Shown here piece after piece: positions 37,058-46,147 of a stretch of DNA of 64,000 nucleotides; position 1 is the first letter of the stretch; the number at the start of each line of letters is the position of its first letter. The position numbers and the translations under genes are program-made. Below the pieces are notes generated by a model. The model ran no database searches. It was given only the letters and a program-made list of their open reading frames with translations, and had not been told where the DNA came from. This stretch comes from Desulforhopalus sp. (lineage in GTDB: Bacteria > Desulfobacterota > Desulfobulbia > Desulfobulbales > Desulfocapsaceae), in the NCBI GenBank assembly GCA_030247675.1, contig JAOTRX010000002.1:806001-870000 (forward strand), in the 5' to 3' direction.

Positions 37058-37747
37058 ATGACCAGTCAAGAAAGAATCATTCATTATATTTCCGATCCCA
37101 TGTGTCCATGGTGTTTTGCCTTTTCTCCGATATTTGACAGGATAAAAAGCGAATTCGAAAACAATTTCCGCTTTACCTATATCGCAGGCGGGCTTCGATT
37201 GAGGCCGGATGAACCACCTATGAATGAGGAGTTCAAGGACATGCTTTGCGGTTACTGGGAAACTGTTGAATTGGAAACAGGTCGTAAATTTGACATTGAC
37301 CTGGTGGACAACATGAATTTTGCTTTTAATACAGAACCCGCCTGCCGAGCTATGGTCACCTTCCGCCATCTTTACCAGGATCAATTGTTCGGTTTTGAAA
37401 AACAATTACAAAAGGCTTTTTACCAGGAGGGCAGTGACATCACCAACCCGGAAACCTTCAAAAGTATTGTATTGAATATGGGGCTCGATCCAAACAAGTT
37501 TGATCAGGTTTATAATTCAGAGGCCATTGACGACCTGCTGGAACAAGACATTAACTACACCAAGTCTTTTGAAAAACCGCTTCTGCCAATGATCGTGATC
37601 CAACAAGGTGAAGAGAAAATTCTGCTCATGAAGGGCTACTCCGAACACAAGATAGTAAGCAAATCCCTGGACAATTTTTTATCCGGGAGCAAGGAAATAG
37701 AAAACAGCAAATCAGGACCAGCGTGTGAACTCGGAAAGGGCTGTTAA
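37058..37747 (+). CDS. DsbA-family (FrnE-like) thiol oxidoreductase
   Basis: 229 residues, no signal peptide, so cytoplasmic like FrnE/2-hydroxychromene isomerase relatives. Active site CPWC near residues 16-19 in a thioredoxin fold with a helical insertion. The conserved cis-Pro region is LLPMIVIQQGEE near residue 180. ATG 37058 is chosen because AAGGAAAA precedes it; the frame is open upstream but that part overlaps the broken monooxygenase gene. Could detoxify thiol adducts with the HxlR regulator upstream. The C-terminal tail has two extra Cys (CELGKGC). Confidence 0.85.
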   Translation: MTSQERIIHYISDPMCPWCFAFSPIFDRIKSEFENNFRFTYIAGGLRLRPDEPPMNEEFKDMLCGYWETVELETGRKFDIDLVDNMNFAFNTEPACRAMVTFRHLYQDQLFGFEKQLQKAFYQEGSDITNPETFKSIVLNMGLDPNKFDQVYNSEAIDDLLEQDINYTKSFEKPLLPMIVIQQGEEKILLMKGYSEHKIVSKSLDNFLSGSKEIENSKSGPACELGKGC

Positions 37748-37785
37748 TCGAAAATCGGTCTGAGGGGCTTGCCAACAAGTTATTG

Positions 37786-37817
37786 ACCAGTTCACATCCG
37801 TGCGAGCGTGAACTGGT
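37786..37817. terminator. Hairpin between converging genes
   Basis: Perfect 10-bp inverted repeat ACCAGTTCAC / GTGAACTGGT with a 12-nt loop, between the DsbA-like gene (plus) and the ATPase gene (minus). No T-run is present, so it may be a bidirectional, weak terminator. Confidence 0.5.
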
Positions 37818-37839
37818 TATCTAAACAAGTGGAGCATTT

Positions 37840-38991
37840 CTATTGCAATATCTCCCCAGGCAGGCTAGCAATTGCCGCCAGCGGCAGCATGGTGATCTTT
37901 TCATGAGCAGCGTAGCGCGCCGCGCCGGGATACACCACCCAGAGATGAGCCAGTGAGAGGTCCGCCAGAGCGCTCAGCATGGATTTGGTAACCTTCGGCG
38001 CTTCATTGAACTTGAACTCCACGCCAAACCGCCGGCCCCCCGAGAAGAAAAGCAGATCCAACTCCGCTCCACCTTGGGTGGCCCAGAAATAAACCTCCTG
38101 CGTGTTCAAAACCGCCACCACCTGTTCCAGGCAGAACCCCTCCCATGATGCGCCGAGCCGCGGATGTGTCCAGAGTTCTTCCATACCGGGAATATTCAGC
38201 AGGCTATGCAGCAGGCCGGTATCGCGCAGGTAAACCTTAGGGGATTTTACCTGGCGTTTTTTCAGGTTTTCATGCCAAGGCTGCAACTGCCTGACCATAT
38301 AGGTGCCGGTGAGGATGTCCAGGTAATGGCGCACGGTCTTGTCCGACAGACCCATGGAGCGACCTAATTCGGAGGCGTTCCATGTCTGCGCGTGGAGGTG
38401 CGACAGCATGATCCAGAACCTGCGCATGGCCGTAGCGGGAATGGTTATCCCAAGTTGCGGGATATCGCGTTCCAGAAAGGTGCGGATAAATCCTTCCCGC
38501 CATGCAAGGCTGTCCGCCTCACTGCCGGCGAGAAACGAACGTGGAAAACCGCCCCGCAACCAGAGTCGGTCTCGCCCTTCCGGCGATATTTCCGCAAGAT
38601 TGAATCCGGACAAGTCAACAAACTCGATCCGACCGGCAAGGGTTTCCGAAATACTCTTGATGATATGGGGAGACGCGCTCCCCAGCACCAGATAGCGGGC
38701 AGCCTGGCCAGGGCGATCCGTTAGCACCCGCAGAATGCTGAATAGTTCGGGAACAAGTTGAATTTCATCAATAATTACCAGTCCAGTTAGAGAGCCGAGC
38801 GCCAGTTCGGGGTTTTGGAGACGCTGCCGGTCAACGGGCGACTCCATGTCAAAATAATATCCTTCCCGCTCTTGGCCGATCTGCCGAGCCAGTGTTGTTT
38901 TCCCGCATTGGCGAGGGCCGAGCAGGGCGGTGACTGGAGAACGCAGCAGCGCTCGTGAAATGGCTTCACTATAAAATGGGCGTGGTATCAT
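37840..38991 (-). CDS. AAA_14/DUF4143-family ATPase
   Basis: 383 residues from the ATG at 38991 (MIPRPFYSEAI); an extension to 39039 is possible. Walker A GPRQCGKTTL near residue 25, Walker B VIIDEIQLVPELF near residue 72, followed by a winged-helix region (ASELGRSMGLSDKTVRHYLDI) and a C-terminal DUF4143 domain with a PD-(D/E)xK-like pattern (GGAELDLLFFSGGRRFGVEFKF). This family is widespread, often in accessory regions. Role is unknown. Confidence 0.9.
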   Translation of the reverse strand: MIPRPFYSEAISRALLRSPVTALLGPRQCGKTTLARQIGQEREGYYFDMESPVDRQRLQNPELALGSLTGLVIIDEIQLVPELFSILRVLTDRPGQAARYLVLGSASPHIIKSISETLAGRIEFVDLSGFNLAEISPEGRDRLWLRGGFPRSFLAGSEADSLAWREGFIRTFLERDIPQLGITIPATAMRRFWIMLSHLHAQTWNASELGRSMGLSDKTVRHYLDILTGTYMVRQLQPWHENLKKRQVKSPKVYLRDTGLLHSLLNIPGMEELWTHPRLGASWEGFCLEQVVAVLNTQEVYFWATQGGAELDLLFFSGGRRFGVEFKFNEAPKVTKSMLSALADLSLAHLWVVYPGAARYAAHEKITMLPLAAIASLPGEILQ

Positions 38992-39160
38992 AAAGAGAGC
39001 GTATCCTTGCAAATTCGGAATGTCAATCCGAATTTGCAATGTTTAGGTTACATCAACAAGATATTGCCGGTTGGTGGATCTCTCCACCTGAAGCAGGGGC
39101 AGGTGCCGGTTGCCAATACCGGCAGACAAAGCTTTTCAGCTCCTTCGCCGCCAGAAGCTG

Positions 39161-39478
39161 CTATGCGGCGGTTTGCATCTGACAGATATCAAGCAGCTTC
39201 ACCGGACCAGCGAAGGTCTTCCAGCCATGGCGGATGCCGGCAGGGATGAAATAGCTGTCGTGGGCGGTGAGAATCCTGTGTTCCGCACCGATAAACATCT
39301 CGATCTGCCCTTCGATGACCATGCCGCACTGATCGAAGGGATGGTCATGGCCGGTGTCCGCCTGATCCGCTCCGATCTCCATGCACACCATGATCAGACC
39401 CTTGCCGATTTCCGCCTTGCTGGTTATCCCAGGACGAAACTGGGCGAGTTGCAGGGTGTCCAAATGCCAGAATGCCAT
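39161..39478 (-). CDS. Small cupin-domain protein
   Basis: 105 residues. Cupin_2 fold: metal-binding motif with GHDHPFDQCGMVIEG (G-x-H-x-H type) near residues 42-56 and the second His in AGIRHGW near residue 80. A single cupin of this size could bind a small metabolite or metal. It stands alone, divergent from the DUF2156 gene at 39691. Confidence 0.88.
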   Translation of the reverse strand: MAFWHLDTLQLAQFRPGITSKAEIGKGLIMVCMEIGADQADTGHDHPFDQCGMVIEGQIEMFIGAEHRILTAHDSYFIPAGIRHGWKTFAGPVKLLDICQMQTAA

Positions 39479-39690
39479 GTCTTGCTCCTTTTTGTCGATA
39501 TTTTCGAGGTGTTGGTGAATGTCGTGCCATTGCCGTCATACTGCCTTACTCGAAGGAAGGGCACATGCCAGCCTTGGGGGAGATAATACCTCCTTTTTCA
39601 GGAAATTTGTTTGCCGAAATGAACAGAACGGTATAGCCTCTGCTTGGAGTCCCATGATGCTCTGCCACCCTCAACCCACTCCAGCCAATT

Positions 39691-40614
39691 ATGACCATGG
39701 TACCGATTTCCTTCCCAGAAACGATTTCAGCGACAATTCCCCTGTATCCTGACGCCGCACCGGTGACCCTGGCGATGCGGCCGCTGTTGCATCCGCTATT
39801 CCAGGCCCTGTGCGAGGGGATATCGGAGTTCACCTTTGCCAATATCTACCTGTTTCGGGAGGAACATCACTACCGGCTGTCCCGATTGGCCGATGGCACG
39901 CTGATTATCCTCGGACGGGACGGCGACCGGCGGTTTTTTATGGCACCGTTTGCCCTGCCGGACCGGGAAACGCTTGAAATGCTCCTGGCCGATAACAGCC
40001 GGATGAAATGCGTTTCCACGACTCAGACACCGGCCCTTCTGGCCATGGGTCTGGCGGTCAGCCCGGATCGGGATAACTTTGACTACCTGTATTCCCGCCA
40101 GGAGCTGGCTGAGTTGACCGGCCGGAAGTTTATGAAGAAGAGGAATCTCATCAAGGCCTTTCTCAGCAATCACCGCTACGAGGGGCGGCCGCTGCTGGAG
40201 GAATATCTGCCCGACGCCCTGGGGATTCTCGAGGCGTGGAAAGATGAACACGACTCGCTGGGTGACTATGCCGCTGCCCGCGAGGCACTGGAAAGGGGGG
40301 AAGAATTACAACTCTGCGGAGGCATCTACTACGTCGACGATCAGCCCGCTGCCTACACCCTGGGCGAGGAACTGGCCTGTGGCACCAGCTTCGTCATCCA
40401 CTTCGAGAAGGCCCTGAATCGGTATAAGGGCTTGTATCAATTCGTTAATCAGGCCTTTGCCTCGATTATCAGCGACCCCTACACGACCCTCAACCGCGAG
40501 CAGGACCTTGGGCAGGAGGGCCTCCGCCATGCCAAGCTCAGCTACCGGCCGATAGGCTTTGTTGAGAAATACACGGCGACCTTGCCGGTTGCGGCAGCGG
40601 CGGGGACGGACTGA
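39691..40614 (+). CDS. DUF2156-family protein (GNAT-like, lysyltransferase C-domain-like)
   Basis: 307 residues. Central segment YSRQELAELTGRKFMKKRNLIKAF near residue 131 and C-terminal YKGLYQFVNQAFASII, with LNREQDLGQEGLRHAKLSYRP near residue 272, match DUF2156, related to the catalytic part of phosphatidylglycerol lysyltransferase. The start could be 39691 or 39697. Its 3' end overlaps the converging radical SAM gene by 77 nt. A tRNA-dependent aminoacyl transfer is possible but unproved. Confidence 0.85.
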   Translation: MTMVPISFPETISATIPLYPDAAPVTLAMRPLLHPLFQALCEGISEFTFANIYLFREEHHYRLSRLADGTLIILGRDGDRRFFMAPFALPDRETLEMLLADNSRMKCVSTTQTPALLAMGLAVSPDRDNFDYLYSRQELAELTGRKFMKKRNLIKAFLSNHRYEGRPLLEEYLPDALGILEAWKDEHDSLGDYAAAREALERGEELQLCGGIYYVDDQPAAYTLGEELACGTSFVIHFEKALNRYKGLYQFVNQAFASIISDPYTTLNREQDLGQEGLRHAKLSYRPIGFVEKYTATLPVAAAAGTD

Positions 40615-41446
40615 GGAGGCCCACCGCGTCGGCCCGGCAACGCATGCAGTGACGCATTTGTGGCAGATACCGTCCGGCGGTGCGCCGCAGCGAGGCCATT
40701 AACTCCCGGGATGGGGGCTTCAGCCAAGCAAGCGGAGTTTTCGGCACGGGGATGAGGGCGATCAGGTTGTGCAGATCGACCTTCAGGCCAGCCATTATTC
40801 TGGCGATGTGCGGGATGTGGTCGATGTTTATCCCGGGGATGACCACCGTATTGACTTTCACGGCAATCTGCCGGGCCTTGAGGCGGGCGATTGCCGCCAA
40901 TTGCCGGTCAAGGAGGAGTGCCGCCGCATCAGTTCCCGCCACCTTCTTGTTTTTCCAGGAAATAGATGAATAGACCTTGGCCCCGATCAGCGGATCAACG
41001 GCGTTGACGGTGACGGTGACGAAGCCGACCCGCAATTCGGCGAGGGCACTGATGTGTTCGTAGAGGGCCAGGCCGTTTGTCGACAGGCAGAGATGCAGAT
41101 CCGGGTGCCTGCGCCGGATATATTCAAGGCTTGCCAGGGTGCGCAGCGGGTCGGCAAAGGCGTCGCCCGGTCCGGCGATGCCGGCCACCGAGATCCAGGG
41201 CATGCGGGTCAGGATCTCATCGAGATAGTCTGCCGCCTCCAGCGGTCCGAGCAGGGCGCTGGTGACGCCGGGGCGGCTTTCGTTGGCGCAGTCATAAGCC
41301 CTGTTGCAATAGCGGCATTGAATGTTGCAGTCCGGAGCGATCGGCAGATGGATTCGGCCGTGTTTCGCCGCAGCCTTTGGATGAAAGCAGGGGTGAGGGA
41401 CAACGGCCGGTTCCTGCAGGGGGATGGCGGGTGATCCGGCCGTCAT
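40538..41446 (-). CDS. NifB-like radical SAM protein, short form
   Basis: 302 residues. The N-terminal half reads almost like NifB: HPCFHPKAAAKHGRIHLP, then the cluster motif CNIQCRYC (CxxxCxxC), NRAYDC and NESRPGVTS. The end of the homologous part is CMRCRADAVGLL, also a NifB signature. It lacks the C-terminal NifX/NafY-like domain of many NifB proteins. No nitrogenase genes are in the window. The last 24 residues are encoded antisense to the end of the DUF2156 gene and look like non-family read-through. It is third in a unit with a NapH-like ferredoxin and a Tat-exported binding protein. Confidence 0.88.
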   Translation of the reverse strand: MTAGSPAIPLQEPAVVPHPCFHPKAAAKHGRIHLPIAPDCNIQCRYCNRAYDCANESRPGVTSALLGPLEAADYLDEILTRMPWISVAGIAGPGDAFADPLRTLASLEYIRRRHPDLHLCLSTNGLALYEHISALAELRVGFVTVTVNAVDPLIGAKVYSSISWKNKKVAGTDAAALLLDRQLAAIARLKARQIAVKVNTVVIPGINIDHIPHIARIMAGLKVDLHNLIALIPVPKTPLAWLKPPSRELMASLRRTAGRYLPQMRHCMRCRADAVGLLSPSPPLPQPARSPCISQQSLSAGS

Positions 41447-42234
41447 TTCTTATGCCCGAAGATGATCGCGTTACTTGGGCAGATTCCTTGACAGTCACCG
41501 CAGTTGGTGCAGTTTTTCTCATCCGGCCGAGTGCCCATTTCGCAGACCGCCAGGCATTGATTGCAGTCGTTACAGGCACTGGTTTTATAGAATTTGAAGA
41601 GGGTGATACGCTTCACCAGCTCCAGCAGACCGCCGGTCGGGCAGGCAAAGCGGCACCAGAAATTGGCGGCAAGCAGCCCCAGGACGACCAAGGCGATGAC
41701 AAGAAAGGTGCGGATCAGCCAGTTCATGCTCGCATGTTCGAAGGTTAGCAGCACCGACTGGAAAAATTCACCGATACGGATGGGCACATCGGCACGCGGC
41801 TGGCCGAGGAGGTAATAGGCGGCAAATGCCAGGGCAAGCCCCAGGTATTTGCCGCTTGGTGCTAGCCGGGTAAAGAAGTTGCGGACACGCAGCTTGCAGG
41901 GGGCAATCATGCCGAGCATCTGATTGATCAGTCCGCCGGGACAGGCCCAGCCGCAGAAGGCCCGCCCGAAAAACACCACGGAAAGCGGTATTAGCAGCCA
42001 GAAGCCCCAGAACATGCTGACGATCCGGCCGTGGCAGGTAATCACCGGACAGTTCTGGCAGCTGACATAGGGGACGAGAAAGGGACAGCGGAAGATACCG
42101 TAGAACGCCCACTGGCCAAGGACGGCCAGCATGAAAAGCTGGCTGAGCCGTCGCTTGACCTTCAACCGGACCGCCGCCCCGGTCTGAACAAGAAGGGTTT
42201 GAGTTTGCAGGGTGCACGGTTGGCAATCAGGCAT
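41443..42234 (-). CDS. NapH/MauN-like membrane ferredoxin
   Basis: 263 residues with about four membrane segments. Two NapH-type Cys motifs CGWACPGG and CRFACPTGG lie after membrane helices. The C-terminal ferredoxin domain has CNDCNQCLAVC and CTNCGDCQGIC for two [4Fe-4S] clusters. Such proteins pass electrons from quinol or to periplasmic partners. It overlaps the NifB-like gene by 4 nt and the binding-protein gene by 8 nt, so the three are co-translated. Confidence 0.88.
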   Translation of the reverse strand: MPDCQPCTLQTQTLLVQTGAAVRLKVKRRLSQLFMLAVLGQWAFYGIFRCPFLVPYVSCQNCPVITCHGRIVSMFWGFWLLIPLSVVFFGRAFCGWACPGGLINQMLGMIAPCKLRVRNFFTRLAPSGKYLGLALAFAAYYLLGQPRADVPIRIGEFFQSVLLTFEHASMNWLIRTFLVIALVVLGLLAANFWCRFACPTGGLLELVKRITLFKFYKTSACNDCNQCLAVCEMGTRPDEKNCTNCGDCQGICPSNAIIFGHKK

Positions 42235-43084
42235 CTTTCACCCCCAGTCTTTCGATGAGTTCCTTGCCCTTGTCGGAGATCGCCGGGATAAAGCCGGCGG
42301 CGGCAAAAAAGGACTGGCCTTCTTCCGAGGTAATAAATTGCAGGTAATGGTCGGCCAGACGGCGATCCTTGGCGTCCTTCATGACCCCGATGGTGAAGGT
42401 AAGAGGCGGCGGGGGAAAAAACTCCTCGGGGATGGCAAGGATGGTGGTCTTACCGGAAAAAGCGGCCATGCGGGTCAAGCGTAGCTCGACGATGGAAACG
42501 TCGCCCCTGCCACTGACAATATCGTCCATGGTGCGTTGCACACAACTACCTGCCGAAACACAATTTTTTGTCACCGGATGGAGTATGCCCGCCTTTTTGA
42601 GGAGATTTTGCACTGCCTGGCCTCCCGGCGGCGAGGCTTCAGGGGCGAGAACGACGCGCACCCCGGGTTTTGCCATGTCGGCAATTTTTTCGATACCGGC
42701 CGGATTGCCCGGCGGGGTGATCATCACATAACTGGTGAAACACAGAGGCTTGAAATAAAGCATCTTTCCGGTACTTCTGAGCTTTTTGGCAAGATCGAGG
42801 ACCCGGCCGCCGAAGATTTCCGTGGTGGCGCTGCCGAGGAGCGACTTGCCGAGGGCCGCGGCGAAGGCCCCGGTGTAGCGTATCTTCACCCCATTGTTTT
42901 TCTCGTAGAGGTCGTTTGCCGGAATGAAGGCCTCCGCCAGACCGCCGCAGGACCACAGCTGGAGAGAGGAGGCCGAAAAGCTGCTGGCTTGCGCTACCCC
43001 CGCCGGCAGGGCCGCACCGAGGGTCGCTACGACAGCCGACTTTAAAAAGGTCCTGCGCGCATGACTTTGCGGATTGTTATCCAT
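42227..43084 (-). CDS. Tat-exported ModA-like substrate-binding protein
   Basis: 285 residues from ATG 43084, which has GAGGAAGGAAC just upstream (an ATG at 43138 is also possible). Tat signal ARRTFLKS near residue 8. The mature protein resembles molybdate/tungstate-type periplasmic binding proteins: LQLWSCGGLAEAF near residue 38, YTGAFAAALGKSL, then VRVVLAPEASPPGGQA and ADHYLQFITSEEGQSFF. No ABC permease or ATPase accompanies it. Tat export suggests it folds with a cofactor in the cytoplasm. Partner of the NapH-like and NifB-like genes that follow. Confidence 0.8.
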   Translation of the reverse strand: MDNNPQSHARRTFLKSAVVATLGAALPAGVAQASSFSASSLQLWSCGGLAEAFIPANDLYEKNNGVKIRYTGAFAAALGKSLLGSATTEIFGGRVLDLAKKLRSTGKMLYFKPLCFTSYVMITPPGNPAGIEKIADMAKPGVRVVLAPEASPPGGQAVQNLLKKAGILHPVTKNCVSAGSCVQRTMDDIVSGRGDVSIVELRLTRMAAFSGKTTILAIPEEFFPPPPLTFTIGVMKDAKDRRLADHYLQFITSEEGQSFFAAAGFIPAISDKGKELIERLGVKDA

Positions 43085-43226
43085 AGTTCCTTCCTCTTTC
43101 ATATTTTTTGCCTTGCCAGGTATCGGCCCGGCTGTCACGAAAGAACAATGCTATAGCATAGTAAGTTGCGGAAATCTAATTGGTTTATCTGGCAGAATGG
43201 GGAGTTTTCCATTGGTAAAACCTATT

Positions 43227-43282
43227 TGTACCGCAAGGGCATAAGTTTCGTACGAGCAGACAAGCTGCTCAACTCAGCTTTA
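43227..43282 (+). repeat. Dispersed TA-flanked repeat, copy D1 (tandem)
   Basis: 56 nt. First of a tandem pair. The left edge is TG instead of TA (TGTACCGC); the right edge TA at 43281-43282 is shared with copy D2. Apart from that edge it is identical to D2 over nearly its full length. Confidence 0.93.
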
Positions 43283-43337
43283 TACCGCAAGGGCATAAGT
43301 TTCGTACGAGCAGACAAGCTGGCTCAACTCAGCTTTA
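43281..43337 (+). repeat. Dispersed TA-flanked repeat, copy D2 (tandem)
   Basis: 57 nt, with one extra G in the loop-distal arm (AAGCTGGCTC instead of AAGCTGCTC). Ends in TTTA. Shares two bases with D1, so the order is D1-TA-D2-TA. Confidence 0.93.
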
Positions 43338-43690
43338 AAAAGTGATGGTGCCGAGGATTTCTGCAAGGAAAAGGTGCAGCCAGGTATTTCGTTCGGCAGG
43401 ACATGTTTTGTCTGATATAATATTGATATTGCAGTGTTTTGCTGTGTTGGTTGGTAGGGTCCCCGGTCCACAATAGTCTTGCAAAGGGAGAAAAGAATGT
43501 GTAAAAGGCAGTTTTTTCCTTTCTTTTTTACGGGGTATTTACATGCAGCCGGGTGATGTTTACGGGCGGCTTGTATCAACTCTCAGGGTTTTACCGTAAA
43601 GTTTTTACTCACAGCATTGGTCGATTCAAGGCGTCTGAACTGCAACACCGTATTGAACCGGCAGAATTGACAAGTCTTGGAGGTTGTTTC

Positions 43691-44455
43691 ATGGACGTTA
43701 GAACGGTCGCTCAAAAAGTATTATGTCGTCTGATAAGCTGCATGTTGGCAGTCAGCCTAGTTGGTTTACCTCTGAACTCCGGCGTTGCCTTCGCCGCCGA
43801 ACATGCGGTTGTTCCGGCTACGGCAAAGAAGGTGGAAACAGAAAAGGCCGTTATTCTCAATGACCACAAGAAGGCGGTTCCCGCGACTGCCAGTAGCAGC
43901 ACCTCGGACAAAGCAACGGTGGCGAGTACCGGGACTCCGGCGGTCAGCGCTGAACAGAAGCCCACAGGTGAGAATAAAGCCAATGATGCGTCTCACGCCC
44001 AAGCGGCCCAAGCCGGCCACGATGAAAAAAGCGAAGAGGGACTGTCAACTGCTGCCAAGGTAGGGATCGGTGTCGGTGTTGCGGTGGTTATCGGCGGCGC
44101 CGCGCTTGCTCTTGGCGGCGGCGGCAGCAGTGGAGACAGCGGCCCGAAATATCCGACTGCCGCCGAATTGGTTGGCAAGTGGGACGGCCGGGGCATTTCT
44201 CATGACGGAGTACGGAGATATCTCGGTGTCTATGATCTAAGAGCCGGTGGTGTTCATACCTATAGTATTGTCCTCAATGATGGTGTTCACCATGAGGGAC
44301 AGGGCACCTGGTCAATTGCCGAGGGGACCAATACCCTTACCATAAGAAATGGTAATAGCTCGGTCTATGTCGGTGATTTCCAAGGTGAGAACTTTACAAC
44401 CATCTCTATGACCGCCAGAAATACCGGCTGGGATTTGGTACTCACCAAGAAGTGA
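43691..44455 (+). CDS. Secreted protein with glycine-rich membrane segment and lipocalin-like tail
   Basis: 254 residues from ATG 43691 (GGAGG lies 12 nt upstream). Signal peptide to about residue 35. Then a low-complexity Ala/Lys/Thr-rich linker (residues 40-125), a Gly/Ala/Val membrane-like helix (VGIGVGVAVVIGGAALALGG near residues 129-148), and a C-terminal beta-rich domain of about 90 residues (AAELVGKWDGRGISHDGVRR) similar to small lipocalin-type modules. I do not know its function. It precedes a glycosyltransferase gene by 57 nt. Confidence 0.7.
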   Translation: MDVRTVAQKVLCRLISCMLAVSLVGLPLNSGVAFAAEHAVVPATAKKVETEKAVILNDHKKAVPATASSSTSDKATVASTGTPAVSAEQKPTGENKANDASHAQAAQAGHDEKSEEGLSTAAKVGIGVGVAVVIGGAALALGGGGSSGDSGPKYPTAAELVGKWDGRGISHDGVRRYLGVYDLRAGGVHTYSIVLNDGVHHEGQGTWSIAEGTNTLTIRNGNSSVYVGDFQGENFTTISMTARNTGWDLVLTKK

Positions 44456-44512
44456 AACAGCGGAAGGGGCACAACTCCTTTGCTTTTGGCAATTCGATGA
44501 GTTACTGCAAAT

Positions 44513-46081
44513 ATGATAGATAACGCTGCGTTTGGATCAAATTCTGTTGAGACGGACCAACAACCTGCCTTGCTAAACGCCCGGGCCGAAGGCAGTTCAG
44601 TAAACGCCCCTCTTGGCCGTCTGCTCATCTTTATTGTCGCATACAATGCTGAGAATACAATAGAAAATGTCCTGAAGCGGATTCCGCCGAGTCTGGCGGA
44701 ACAGTATGAGGTAGAGATCCTCATCATCGATGACTCCTCCCAGGACAATACCTTCGAGCGGAGCGAACTGGTAAAACGCAGCGGCACCATTCCCTTTAAA
44801 ATGACGGTGCTGTTTAATCCGGTCAACCAGGGCTATGGCGGCAATCAGAAGCTCGGTTTTCGCTATGCGGTCAGCAACAATTTTGATTACGTCGCCCTGG
44901 TGCACGGCGATGGCCAGTACGCCCCCGAGTGCCTGCCGGACCTGGTCAGGGTTCTCGCTCATAAGGAGGCCGACGCGGTTTTTGGTTCACGGATGATGCA
45001 CGGCAATTCGGCCCTGAAAGGCGGCATGCCACTGTATAAATTTGTTGGCAACAAGATTCTCACCACCTTTCAGAATTTCCTGCTGCAATCGCATTTGAGC
45101 GAATTTCACAGCGGCTACCGGCTGTACTCCATACCCGCCCTCAAAAAGATACCCTTTGATCTGAACAGCAATGATTTCCACTTTGATACCGAGATCATCA
45201 TTCAGCTGATTACCGCTAAGTTGTCGATCAAGGAATTGTCTATCCCGACCTTCTACGGCGACGAGATCTGCCATGTCAACGGCATGAAATACGCTTGGGA
45301 CGTCTGCCGGGCAACGATGCAGGCGCGGGTCCAGAAATACCACATCTTCTTTGATCGCAAATTTGACTGTGCTCCCGAGGGCGACGATGATGCGGAGCAT
45401 CTGGTCTACGACGAGAGCGGTGCCGAAGCCGTCTTTGCCAGGTCTCTTGACCAGAGATCGAACATCCTTGTCATGGGCAAGGCGAGCAGCGGGCTGATTG
45501 CCGCCCTTGAGGCGAAGAACCATACGGTGACGGTCCAGCCGGCGGGGCTGGTCAATTCCCAGCTGGCGTCCTGTGAGGACGTCGATTATCTGGTGATCTT
45601 CGACGATACCGAACTTTCCCAGCGACCTGATCAGCTGATACAACTCCTGAAGGATGCCTATTGCGGCAATCCGGGGCTCAAGGTGGTGTTGAGTGTCGGC
45701 AATATCGGCTTCATCCTGCCCAGGATCTTATTGATGCTGGGCAGATTCTCCTATACCAAACGGGGAATCATTAATTTTGGCCACTTCCATTTCTTCACCC
45801 TGCGTTCTTTAAAAAATCTTTTCCAGCAAAATAATTTCGAAGTTGTCAAGGTGGCCGGGGTACCCATCCAGTACCGGAGAATCTTCAAATCAAAGGCCCT
45901 TTGCAGTATCTTTACCGAGATTCATAACCTGCTGATTGCCGTGCGTCCTTCGGTCTTTGCCTATCAATTTCTAATCATCTTCAAGGCTAAGCCGTCCCTT
46001 GATTATCTCCTCACCAGTGCCATGCGTATTTCCAGTGAAAAACAATCGAAAATCAGTACAAATCCCAGCTCTGTTCCTTAA
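44513..46081 (+). CDS. GT2 glycosyltransferase with C-terminal methyltransferase-like domain
   Basis: 522 residues. N-terminal GT-A domain of the dolichyl-phosphate-mannose-synthase-like class: LLIFIVAYNAENTI near residue 37, IIDDSSQDNT near 72, DGQYAPE near 143 with the DxD-type Asp, and FHSGYRLYSI. From about residue 310 a second part resembles the distal half of a class I methyltransferase (VLSVGNIGFILPRIL, then INFGHFHFFTLRSLKNLF and FEVVKVAGVPIQYR), without a clear glycine-rich SAM motif, so it may be degenerate. Probably modifies a lipid carrier or cell-surface glycan. Confidence 0.82.
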   Translation: MIDNAAFGSNSVETDQQPALLNARAEGSSVNAPLGRLLIFIVAYNAENTIENVLKRIPPSLAEQYEVEILIIDDSSQDNTFERSELVKRSGTIPFKMTVLFNPVNQGYGGNQKLGFRYAVSNNFDYVALVHGDGQYAPECLPDLVRVLAHKEADAVFGSRMMHGNSALKGGMPLYKFVGNKILTTFQNFLLQSHLSEFHSGYRLYSIPALKKIPFDLNSNDFHFDTEIIIQLITAKLSIKELSIPTFYGDEICHVNGMKYAWDVCRATMQARVQKYHIFFDRKFDCAPEGDDDAEHLVYDESGAEAVFARSLDQRSNILVMGKASSGLIAALEAKNHTVTVQPAGLVNSQLASCEDVDYLVIFDDTELSQRPDQLIQLLKDAYCGNPGLKVVLSVGNIGFILPRILLMLGRFSYTKRGIINFGHFHFFTLRSLKNLFQQNNFEVVKVAGVPIQYRRIFKSKALCSIFTEIHNLLIAVRPSVFAYQFLIIFKAKPSLDYLLTSAMRISSEKQSKISTNPSSVP

Positions 46082-46147
46082 TCACCGCTAGAAGCCCGAT
46101 TATCGACCGCTGCATAACTCGCTTCTACCGAATAAGGAGATATTGAG

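Larger units (their letters stand above)
43085..43690. other. Divergent intergenic region holding two tandem repeats
   Basis: About 600 bp. It contains the tandem pair of the dispersed repeat (43227-43337). From 43370 to 43690 there is AT-rich sequence that must hold the promoter of the secreted protein gene at 43691. I see no further gene; a 99-codon open frame on the minus strand runs through the repeats and is not supported. Confidence 0.5.

Noticed and set aside
40538..41446. Nitrogenase locus suggested by the NifB-like protein
   Set aside because: No nifH, nifD, nifK, nifE or nifN is present, and the companions are a NapH-like protein and a binding protein. The gene is kept as NifB-like only.
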